Shown piece after piece: positions 1 through 6,449 of a stretch of 9,472 nt of DNA. Position numbers and translations under genes: made by a program. The stretch lies in NCBI GenBank assembly GCA_036008545.1, contig DASYNM010000533.1, positions 1 to 9,472 on the forward strand. The letters run 5' to 3'. The notes below the pieces were generated by a model, which worked only from the letters and a program-made list of their open reading frames with translations, was not told the origin of the DNA and ran no database searches. This stretch comes from Palsa-1400 sp036008545. Lineage in GTDB: Bacteria; Verrucomicrobiota; Verrucomicrobiia; Limisphaerales; Palsa-1400. Positions within the stretch are counted from its first letter, which is position 1. Each line of letters starts with the position of its first letter.

Positions 1-1458
1 AGGCCATGAGTGCGATTTGCTTTCCGATTGGAAGTAGTGTGAGTCACTCCGCGTCAGCGGAGTCGTTGGCGGTCAGTGCGGCACGCCTGGCTGATGGTTT
101 GGAACAGGACGTCCGGGACTTTCTGGCTGCCGACGATCAAACCTTGGGCGACATCGAGGTCCAGATCGAACGACAAAGCCGGGAGCTATTGCGCGTGGCC
201 GCTGAAAAGGCGGCGCAAAAGAAGGCGGATTTGACGCCGCCGATTTGTCCGGTCTGCAAGCAGGCGTTAAGCAGGATGACCCCGGATCATGGGCGCAGCT
301 TTGAGTGCCGATTTGGAACGATCACCATCACGCGAAACCGTGGCTACTGCAAACGATGCCGCAAATGGCGTTTTCCAGCCGATGCGGTCTTGGGACTGGA
401 AGAGACGGCGGGCTACTCGCCTCGGGTGCAGGAGATGGCGGCGCTTTTAGCCAGCAAAATGCCGGTCAGTGAAGCCAGCGCGGTGCTGGAACATTTGACC
501 GGAGTGAAGTTGCCGCGAGCGACTTTGGACCGGGAGGCGCGCCGGCAGGGACAACGAGCGCAAAAACTGCGCCGTCAGCAAGACGAACAAGCCTGCGGCG
601 CGAGTAGCAAAGCCGTGCAACCGGAGTTGGTTTTGGAGCCTTATCAAATGATTATTCAACTGGACGCCTGGAGCATCCGCGAGCGCGATGACTGGGGCAA
701 AACGCGGAGCCTGCGGCAAGGCGGCCAGGAGCCCGCACGCTGGCATTGGGTTTACACGGGCACCTGTTTTCGCTTGGATCACCGGGGTAAAACCGCCGCC
801 GGCAGACCGGTCATCAGCGAGCGCGGTTTTGTGGCCACGCGTGAAGGGATCGATGGCTTGCGCGCGCAGTTGCACGCCGAAGCCTTGCGGCGGGGCTTGG
901 GGCAGGCGGCTGGGGTATTGGTGATAGGAGACGGAGCGGTGTGGATCTGGCGTTTAGCCGACGACCGGTTCCAGGGTGCGCGGCAGCGATTGGATTTTTA
1001 CCATGCGGTGCAACATCTGGCGGCGGTGGGCCGGGCTTTGTTTGGCGAAGACCAAGCCAAGCTTAAGGAGTGGTTGCGGCCTTTGGTGCGGCAACTCAAG
1101 GACCAATCGGCCATCAAAGTCGTGGAAAAACTGGAGGAGATTTTAGCCCACCTCCCTGCAGGGGCGGCGGCTGAAGCGGTGCATAAAGAAGTCAATTACT
1201 TTCACGCACACCAAGGCCGGATGGATTACAGGGCGGGGCGGCGGCGGGGCGAACCCATTGGCAGCGGAGCCGTTGAATCCACCTGCCGCCAAACGCAATG
1301 CCGCTTCAAACGGCCAGGCCAATACTGGTCTCAGCAAGGGGACGAGGCGCTCCTATGCTTGGAAACTTTCTGGCGCAACGGACGCTGGCACCTCCTCTTT
1401 CCTCACAACCGCCACTTCGACCCTTCCAAAAACTGAGATGCGCCCAGCGGGCCCACCA
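1..1458 (+). mobile_element. Insertion sequence, left end outside window
   Basis: The transposase gene defines an insertion sequence whose left terminus lies before position 1. Its right terminus probably falls in or just beyond the short stretch 1437-1458 between the transposase stop and the GH1 stop. That stretch contains GC-rich dyads (GCCC-AGC-GGGC at 1442-1452 and GGGCCC at 1449-1454) but, without the left end, no terminal inverted repeat or target duplication can be matched. The right boundary given is therefore approximate. Confidence 0.5.
6..1436 (+). CDS. ISKra4-like DDE transposase
   Basis: Catalyses cut or copy movement of its own insertion sequence. The 476-residue protein has an N-terminal helical part, then a zinc-finger-like cysteine set (C81-x2-C84 and C115-x2-C118). 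A DDE-type core follows: D220 in 'QLDAWS', D309 in 'IGDGAVWIW' and E424 in 'PIGSGAVEST'. The 'GDGAxWIW...FYHAVQHL' block and the 'GSGxVES...RFKRPGQYWS' block are, from memory, typical of the ISKra4 family; ISLre2/UPF0236-type elements are the main alternative. Length fits a complete transposase. The ATG at 6 is only five bases from the window edge, so a start further upstream cannot be excluded. It is convergent with the GH1 gene, the two stops being 22 bp apart. No frameshift or internal stop is seen, so it may be active. Family call moderately sure; transposase call very sure. Confidence 0.85.
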   Translation: MSAICFPIGSSVSHSASAESLAVSAARLADGLEQDVRDFLAADDQTLGDIEVQIERQSRELLRVAAEKAAQKKADLTPPICPVCKQALSRMTPDHGRSFECRFGTITITRNRGYCKRCRKWRFPADAVLGLEETAGYSPRVQEMAALLASKMPVSEASAVLEHLTGVKLPRATLDREARRQGQRAQKLRRQQDEQACGASSKAVQPELVLEPYQMIIQLDAWSIRERDDWGKTRSLRQGGQEPARWHWVYTGTCFRLDHRGKTAAGRPVISERGFVATREGIDGLRAQLHAEALRRGLGQAAGVLVIGDGAVWIWRLADDRFQGARQRLDFYHAVQHLAAVGRALFGEDQAKLKEWLRPLVRQLKDQSAIKVVEKLEEILAHLPAGAAAEAVHKEVNYFHAHQGRMDYRAGRRRGEPIGSGAVESTCRQTQCRFKRPGQYWSQQGDEALLCLETFWRNGRWHLLFPHNRHFDPSKN

Positions 1459-2688
1459 TCAAGATCCCATCGAATTCTCAAGACAAACTTTGCGGTAAAT
1501 GTGGGCGAGAGGCTTCATGCTGCGTGAACGCTGTTGATCATTGAAATCCACGCTGAGCAGCCCAAATTTCTTGGAGTAGCCGAACTGCCACTCGAAATTG
1601 TCCAAGAGTGACCAGTAATAGAATCCACGGACATCGACGCCGCGCTCCATCGCGCGATGCAAGGCGGACAGATTATCCCGCAAATCACGTTCGCGAAAGG
1701 ACTCGTCATCCGATGAGGACCCGTGTTCAGTGATGTAAATCGGGAGATGGCATTGCTGATACATTTGCAGCAAGGCAGATTCCAATCCGACCGGATGGCG
1801 CTCCAGCATGTCGTCGCATTCGACGCCCATGCGCGCCAATTCTTCACGTGAGAAACCAAAGGTCGGCACCAGCGGCTTTAGGTTTCTGAAACGGATGCGC
1901 CCGTAGTAGTTAACGCCGAGAAATGTGGAGGCTGTCTTCCTGGCTCCGCCCAGAAAGCGTTTCATCACCAGACCGTTCAATTGCGAATGAATCATCGCCG
2001 CCATCACCGTATCCCACGGCGAAGTTTTTCTGTAGGGTTGGAAATACGTCCAATTTTTGGAGAAGCCGACCTCGACCTTCCCGAGGCTGCTGCCAGCCTC
2101 GCGGATGACGTGGCACACGCGCTCGTGGGCCTCGGCCATGTTGTAGATGACGGCGCGATAGGAATCCAAACGACCCTTTATCAGTGGGGGAAATTCGCCA
2201 ATGAGATACCCGCACGAGGCGTAGGTGTCGGGCTCGTTGAACGTGTTCCAGAAGCGGACGCGATCGCGCAGTGCGGCCACCAGCTTGGTCACATAATCCA
2301 CAAAAGCAGGAATGGCCGCCGGATTCGTCCACGCGCCGATGGCGTTGATCCACGACGGATTGGAAAAGTGATGCAGGACGACCATCGGGACAATTCCCGC
2401 CGCATTGAGTTGATCCAACTGGTCCACATAGCGCGCGAGTTCGCTCTGATTGAGGGCGCCCCGCGCTTCGGATTGCAACCGCGACCATTCGATGCCCAGG
2501 CGGTAGGCATTGACGCCAAGTTTGCCCATCCATCGAATGTCCTCGGCGTATTGATAATAGCTGTTGCAGGCGATGCCACACGTGGTCCCATCACGGGCGA
2601 CGAAACCAGTCCACTCGTTGTTGACGTGCCCTTCGATTTGAGTGGAGGACGTCGCTGTTCCCCACAAGAACGCTTCGGGGAATTTCAT
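1459..2688 (-). CDS. Family 1 glycoside hydrolase (beta-glycosidase)
   Basis: A retaining beta-glycosidase of the GH1 TIM-barrel family (COG2723, BglB-like), probably cytoplasmic as no signal peptide is seen. From the ATG at 2688 (409 residues) the family marks appear in order: 'FPEAFLWGTATS' at the N-terminus, QIEG 17-20, 'LHHFSNP' from 105, acid/base E152 in FNEP, NYYG 260-263, nucleophile E321 in YITEHG, and 'WSLLDNFEW' ending at 367 followed by GYSKKFGL. The nucleophile motif has H where most family members have N (TENG). Loops between FNEP and NYYG are short, giving a compact enzyme. An upstream ATG at 2757 would add 23 residues that do not look GH1-like. The 2688 start fits the family N-terminus and has GGAA/GGGA upstream. 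The C-terminus looks complete despite the adjacent IS. It lies 125 bp after the glycosyltransferase (56 bp with the longer start), so the two may be co-transcribed. Substrate unknown. Confidence 0.88.
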   Translation of the reverse strand: MKFPEAFLWGTATSSTQIEGHVNNEWTGFVARDGTTCGIACNSYYQYAEDIRWMGKLGVNAYRLGIEWSRLQSEARGALNQSELARYVDQLDQLNAAGIVPMVVLHHFSNPSWINAIGAWTNPAAIPAFVDYVTKLVAALRDRVRFWNTFNEPDTYASCGYLIGEFPPLIKGRLDSYRAVIYNMAEAHERVCHVIREAGSSLGKVEVGFSKNWTYFQPYRKTSPWDTVMAAMIHSQLNGLVMKRFLGGARKTASTFLGVNYYGRIRFRNLKPLVPTFGFSREELARMGVECDDMLERHPVGLESALLQMYQQCHLPIYITEHGSSSDDESFRERDLRDNLSALHRAMERGVDVRGFYYWSLLDNFEWQFGYSKKFGLLSVDFNDQQRSRSMKPLAHIYRKVCLENSMGS

Positions 2689-2813
2689 CAACTTCCCATT
2701 CCGTGCCGGCTGCGAGACGACGCGCTCGCCATTAGCCTGTAATTGGGTCCTATCCATGGATGGAAAGCAGCTTGTGCTTGCCGGCAGGAAATTCCTTCAA
2801 ACGACATCGACAT

Positions 2814-3932
2814 TCAAGCCTTAAGATCAAAAACGCGAGATGACTCGCCTCGGGATTTTTGCAAGACCCGGTCGAGCGTTTCCAGAAAAATAGATTCGGC
2901 GCGGTTCAACCAGGCGAGATATTTTGCATTGTCCAAACGGTCTGGCAATTCGGCGAGTCGGTCGAGATTAAAGCTCTTGTCGGCCACGCCCAACCCAGTC
3001 TTCACGGCGTCGATGGCGTTGATTTGTTGCTCGACATGATTTTCGACCGGCACGAGGAAAAGCGGTTTGCCGAGGTAGGCTGCCTCGGCCAGGGATTCGA
3101 AGCCAGCGGTGCAGGCCACGTATTTGCAGTCGGCCATCATGCGCAGGAATTTTTCACCATCCAAGCGGTGAAAGGTGAGTGTTTCGTCGTGGCGGAATTC
3201 GGGCGGAGCATCAGGCTTGTCATAGAAACAATGCAAGGCGGTCTGCGGATTCTTTTTGTGCCAAGCCAGGATTTGATCGGCGTAGCCATGGTTCAGGAGA
3301 TAGACGAGCACAAAATCTCCCTTCGGGTTGGGCCGCAGCGAGAAGAGTTGTCGCCGCAGTATCGGCGGACAGACCGTCAATTTTTTCCGAGGCAAATCCT
3401 GCGCTTCGTAAAGCGATAAAGCCAGACGGGTTGAGGCAGCGCCGGCAATTTGAACAAGCCGCTTCATGGCAAGCTGCTGGAGACGCATCCCACGGGCGCG
3501 CACATAATCCGGATGCCCGAACATGAATTGATGCGCGACGGCAACCACGGGAGGACGATGGCGGCAAGTCATCGCGTAAATGCCGGTGAGAGATTCGAAA
3601 AAGTTGACGATGACATCCGGCCGGTGCTTGCGCACGACAGATTGCAGCTCACCCACTCCGCGGCGGTAGGCGGGAATTCTGCGCATAATGCCGGCCACCG
3701 TCCCAGGCAGGTTGACCGAGCGATTGTTTTTGAAGGAAAAGTCGAGCGTCGGAATGACTACAGTCGGCACGGCCATGGCCGCCGCGAAGTACGCGGGAGG
3801 CGTTCGATTCGGCCCCATCCCCAGCGCCACGCAAGTAACTTCGTGACCGGCCTTTTCAGCCATCTCTTTGACGGCCATCGCCTGGGTCATGTGACCTCGC
3901 CCCTCACCGAGAATGCTGAACATTATTTTCAC
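2814..3932 (-). CDS. MurG/GT28-like glycosyltransferase
   Basis: A probable nucleotide-sugar-dependent glycosyltransferase with the two-domain GT-B fold, 372 residues. The N-terminal domain opens with 'MKIMFSILGEGRGH', a glycine-rich first loop typical of PF13528 / MJ1255-type and MurG-like enzymes. 'AVAHQFMFGHP' (131-141) lies near the acceptor side. The C-terminal domain has the usual donor-binding region, residues 275-306, with 'TAGFESLAEAAYLGKP' and 'PVENHVEQQINA'. The start is GTG at 3932, with an in-frame stop shortly upstream; an ATG three codons later is possible but would remove part of the first beta strand. No clear ribosome binding site is visible. It heads a likely two-gene unit with the GH1 enzyme. 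Members of these families glycosylate lipids or cell-envelope precursors; the acceptor here cannot be read from sequence. Family call secure, function inferred. Confidence 0.82.
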   Translation of the reverse strand: MKIMFSILGEGRGHMTQAMAVKEMAEKAGHEVTCVALGMGPNRTPPAYFAAAMAVPTVVIPTLDFSFKNNRSVNLPGTVAGIMRRIPAYRRGVGELQSVVRKHRPDVIVNFFESLTGIYAMTCRHRPPVVAVAHQFMFGHPDYVRARGMRLQQLAMKRLVQIAGAASTRLALSLYEAQDLPRKKLTVCPPILRRQLFSLRPNPKGDFVLVYLLNHGYADQILAWHKKNPQTALHCFYDKPDAPPEFRHDETLTFHRLDGEKFLRMMADCKYVACTAGFESLAEAAYLGKPLFLVPVENHVEQQINAIDAVKTGLGVADKSFNLDRLAELPDRLDNAKYLAWLNRAESIFLETLDRVLQKSRGESSRVFDLKA

Positions 3933-4108
3933 AACAGCGTCGTTACGAGCTTGCTACGGAGTCTGGGCCGGCTTCAAGGAGTGAGTGCATTTGAACTGGA
4001 TACGATGCTGGTGGCCGGATTCAATCACAACATTGTTACGATTGCGAAACATCATATCAACCAAGCTCCAACGCGCGCTAACTACGATCCATCCGACCAT
4101 TACAAGCT
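3933..4108 (-). other. Intergenic gap upstream of glycosyltransferase gene
   Basis: This 176-base gap between the membrane-protein gene and the glycosyltransferase gene is the natural place for a promoter of the GT-GH1 pair. On the - strand a weak candidate is TTGATA, 16 bases, then TAACAA (about half-match at -10). No convincing hairpin terminator and no small gene were seen. Low certainty. Confidence 0.2.
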
Positions 4109-4759
4109 TCAATGTCCCAATATTATATGACGCAGTTTTTCACCCCACACCCAATTGGCAACCATAAAAGCGTTTAGACCGACGATGACGCCCCAGTAAA
4201 GCCGCTTCTTTGTCCCGGCTGAAAGTTTTTGGCAACCAAACGTTTTGCTCCAACGTCCCGACATACTCGCACAAAACTTTGGATCGTTGGTCGCGTAATT
4301 ATTCAAGATCGCGTTGGCACGCAAGACACCCACCTGCACGCCTATGCCAACAACCGTCGAGATGCACACGCTCCTGAAATAATGAGAGGACGCGACCCCG
4401 CTCAAATAGTATTGGCCAAAATTCCACGCGGCCACTCCGACGAACATGAGTGGCCATTCAACCGCACGGCGTTTCCAATCCGCTGTTTCAGGCGTGATCT
4501 TCCAAATCCGGAGCCATTCTCCATGGCCTGATACCGTCACGTCCCCGGCTCCGGCCATATCCACCAACGTCGCGATCAGCCTCGAACGAAGCACTTCCGG
4601 CAGGGTCATTTTTCCATGAATCCATATCTGGTCAATGACAGCGATGGCCCCGCCAATCGCAGTGACATTAAAGTTGTTCCTTAAGAATTCCTTGCTCCCG
4701 AAGTGTTTCGCGTAATCCGCCGCGCCACGCACCAGCCACGTACGGGTTTTTGCTAACAT
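4109..4759 (-). CDS. Polytopic membrane protein, possibly AlaE-like
   Basis: I do not recognise this gene with certainty. From the ATG at 4759 it encodes 216 residues with likely membrane segments near 30-48, 99-121, 129-150 and 186-205, plus a hydrophobic stretch after 'SRLIATLVDM' (59-68). The arrangement 'GKMTLPEVLRSRLIATLVDM' then two hydrophobic helices recalls the L-alanine exporter AlaE (PF06610), where 'SRLVAIPVN' sits in a similar place. Here there is an extra C-terminal region with one more helix, and the E. coli protein is only about 149 residues. The frame can be extended to a TTG at 4855 (248 residues), but the added 32 residues look non-coding and lack a ribosome binding site. 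Upstream of 4759 there is GGAAG about 11 bases before the ATG. It lies 267 bp downstream of ureG on the same strand, so an operon link to urease is doubtful. Coding call good, function weak. Confidence 0.6.
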   Translation of the reverse strand: MLAKTRTWLVRGAADYAKHFGSKEFLRNNFNVTAIGGAIAVIDQIWIHGKMTLPEVLRSRLIATLVDMAGAGDVTVSGHGEWLRIWKITPETADWKRRAVEWPLMFVGVAAWNFGQYYLSGVASSHYFRSVCISTVVGIGVQVGVLRANAILNNYATNDPKFCASMSGRWSKTFGCQKLSAGTKKRLYWGVIVGLNAFMVANWVWGEKLRHIILGH

Positions 4760-4971
4760 TGACACAATCACTTCCAAGTAAGGGGCGCGCAACCAGCAAC
4801 CATCGCGACGGAGGGCATGGAGATTTTTCTCACAGGCGTCGACTCTAGCGTTCAATGGTTGCGACGCAAGTTCTATCTAAAACGTTTCCGATTTCCGAAT
4901 CGAGACGCAATGATTTGGAAAAGAACCGGGAGAAAAATTCGCAATGCGGCGTGCGACCAGAGACCCTGCCT

Positions 4972-4987
4972 GCGGGTTTTCGCCCGC
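4972..4987 (-). terminator. Weak hairpin downstream of ureG
   Basis: About 40 bases after the ureG stop, the - strand reads GCGGG-cgaaaa-CCCGC, a perfect 5-bp GC stem with a 6-base loop. No T-tract follows directly (the next T run is about 35 bases further on), so it is at most a weak or factor-dependent end for the urease transcript. Confidence 0.22.
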
Positions 4988-5026
4988 CGTTAGCCATTGC
5001 TGCGCGATTGAACCACCATTTCGCTC

Positions 5027-5761
5027 TCAATCATGCTCATGGGGGACCGCGCAGGCATGTTGCCAGGCATGGATGACGCGACTGACGATTTCATCCACCC
5101 CCGGTCCGTGCCGAATTTGGGCGAATACGAATGGACCGGAACCGCGCATCTTGCGCGTGTCGCGATCCATGACGCCCAAGTCCGCCCCGACGGCGGCGGC
5201 CAAATCGGTCTTATTGATGACCAGCAAATCGGACTGGGTGATGCCGGGTCCGCCTTTGCGCGGAATTTTGTCGCCGCCAGCCACGTCAATAACATAAATC
5301 GTGTAATCGGCCAGCTCACGGCTGAAATGGGCGGCCAGGTTGTCGCCGCCCGATTCCAGCAACAAAAGCTGCGGATGAAATTTTTGCTGCAATTCCTCCA
5401 AGGCGAGCAGGTTGGCGGAAATATCCTCGCGAATAGCGGCGTGCGGGCAGCCGCCAGTTTCCACAGCGCGAATGCGATCGGCCTCTAGGGCCTGATTGCG
5501 AATGAGAAACTCACCATCTTCCTTGGTAAAGATATCATTGGTGACGGCGGCGATATTATATTCCGCGCGCAAGCGTCGGCACAGAGCCAGCAGCAACGCC
5601 GTTTTGCCGCTCCCCACCGGCCCACCGACACCGATGGTGAAGGCTCGTTGGTGGAAGTCGCGGGCCAGCGGCTGCTCGCGATCGTGAAAATGCCCCGGGT
5701 GATCCAGGTGTTCGTGGCTGTGATCGTGGCCGTGGTCATGACTGTGAGAATGCACGCTCAT
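5027..5761 (-). CDS. ureG: Urease accessory GTPase UreG, His-rich N-terminus
   Basis: SIMIBI-class GTPase that uses GTP hydrolysis to deliver nickel into apo-urease together with UreF and UreD. The 244-residue protein shows the P-loop GPVGSGKT (47-54), 'NDIFTKEDGEFL' (75-86), the nickel-binding CPH motif (105-107), 'ESGGDNL' (136-142) and the guanine-specificity motif NKTD (183-186). All key family motifs are intact. It is longer than the usual ~205 residues because of an N-terminal tail in which 11 of residues 4-26 are histidine (H-x-H repeats with D, S, G, E). The C-terminus also ends HEHD. The ATG at 5761 follows the ureF stop by 4 nt, so translation is probably coupled. With no ureE in sight, the tail may serve as the nickel store or handover site; that part is inference. 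Identity very sure. Confidence 0.97.
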   Translation of the reverse strand: MSVHSHSHDHGHDHSHEHLDHPGHFHDREQPLARDFHQRAFTIGVGGPVGSGKTALLLALCRRLRAEYNIAAVTNDIFTKEDGEFLIRNQALEADRIRAVETGGCPHAAIREDISANLLALEELQQKFHPQLLLLESGGDNLAAHFSRELADYTIYVIDVAGGDKIPRKGGPGITQSDLLVINKTDLAAAVGADLGVMDRDTRKMRGSGPFVFAQIRHGPGVDEIVSRVIHAWQHACAVPHEHD

Positions 5762-5765
5762 TGTT

Positions 5766-6449
5766 TTAACTCTGGAACAGCCGCGAATAAAGTCGATCTT
5801 GCGTGCCCTGCCAAATTTCGAGCAAGGGCGCGGTTTGCGCAGCTTCCGTGACAGTCAAACCATCGCATTGCGCCAGAATTTCCCCGGCGACCGGGCTGAG
5901 GCGATGCTGCAAGGCCTGTCCTTCCATCGGTCCGACGATGCCCAGGCGGATTGCGGCCGCAACCAGACCGCGCAGGTGAATAAATAGAAACAAGCGCGCG
6001 GCGCGGAGGCGTTCCAGGCCGAGAGCGCGCGCTGTCGCTCCAAAAATGGGCGCGAAATGCCCGCACGTCGGACGGACAACGTGCCGCCCGGGGAAGATTT
6101 TCTCTGCCGAGGAAAGGAACGCGCGTCCCTGTAGGCGACTGGCGCGATTGGCCACGTGATTAGTGAGAAAGGCGTCGCAGCATTCGTCCAGCGCAACGAG
6201 TCGGCCGGGATCGTCGTGTGCCGCACCGACAAATGGCAGGCTGGCATGGCCGAGTTGCCGCAGGCTGCTTTCCAACAGGGCCGCCAGTTCGGATGCGCTC
6301 CGAACTTCACCATGTTGCCAGGCCGCTTCCAATCCCCCGCTATGAGCGAAGCCGCCGGCGGGAAAAGCGGAATCGGCCAGTTGCCATAACATCCAGTCGT
6401 CCTCGGCGGCGATGGACGGGTGGTTTTGAATTTGACGGCGGTGTTTCAA
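5766..6449 (-). CDS. ureF: Urease accessory protein UreF
   Basis: Helical adaptor that bridges UreG and UreD in the urease activation complex and acts on UreG GTPase behaviour. The protein has the family N-terminal block 'LWQLADSAFPAGGFAHSGGL', the central 'RLQGRAFLSSAEKIF' region and the conserved C-terminal end 'YSRLFQS' (Klebsiella UreF ends 'YSRLFRS'). The longest start is TTG at 6449, whose bases overlap the ureC stop (TTGA), giving 227 residues but no Shine-Dalgarno. An alternative ATG at 6392 has GAGGA seven bases upstream and gives 208 residues, but it would begin directly at the first conserved helix and drop the preceding W. I list the longer form; the start is uncertain. It sits between ureC (4-nt overlap) and ureG (4-nt gap), which supports coupled translation. 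Identity very sure. Confidence 0.95.
   Translation of the reverse strand: MKHRRQIQNHPSIAAEDDWMLWQLADSAFPAGGFAHSGGLEAAWQHGEVRSASELAALLESSLRQLGHASLPFVGAAHDDPGRLVALDECCDAFLTNHVANRASRLQGRAFLSSAEKIFPGRHVVRPTCGHFAPIFGATARALGLERLRAARLFLFIHLRGLVAAAIRLGIVGPMEGQALQHRLSPVAGEILAQCDGLTVTEAAQTAPLLEIWQGTQDRLYSRLFQS

Noticed and set aside
1442..1454. GCCC-AGC-GGGC / GGGCCC dyad between the convergent transposase and GH1 genes, possible bidirectional terminator
   Set aside because: The stem is only 4 bp and no T-tract follows directly on either strand; kept only as a note on the IS boundary.
1910..2581. 223-residue - strand frame inside the GH1 gene, possible frameshifted second protein
   Set aside because: It is an alternative frame of intact GH1 coding sequence. 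The GH1 frame itself has no break, so no frameshift is needed.
1981..2742. 253-residue open frame on the + strand opposite the GH1 gene
   Set aside because: Fully antisense to the GH1 catalytic core; rich in repeated V/G/D patterns expected from the complement of GC-rich codons, with no domain recognised.
3450..4130. 226-residue open frame on the + strand opposite the glycosyltransferase gene
   Set aside because: It lies antisense to a gene with clear family motifs, has no recognisable domain and shows the skewed composition of a shadow frame.
4845..5030. 61-residue - strand frame in the gap after ureG, possible small gene or remnant ureE
   Set aside because: No His-rich tail, no UreE-like motif, no ribosome binding site; it overlaps the ureG stop by a few bases only by chance.
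5690..5755. Repetitive GTGRTCRTG-like tract on the + strand, possible tandem repeat
   Set aside because: It is the complement of the alternating His/Asp codons of the UreG N-terminus, so it is explained by coding.
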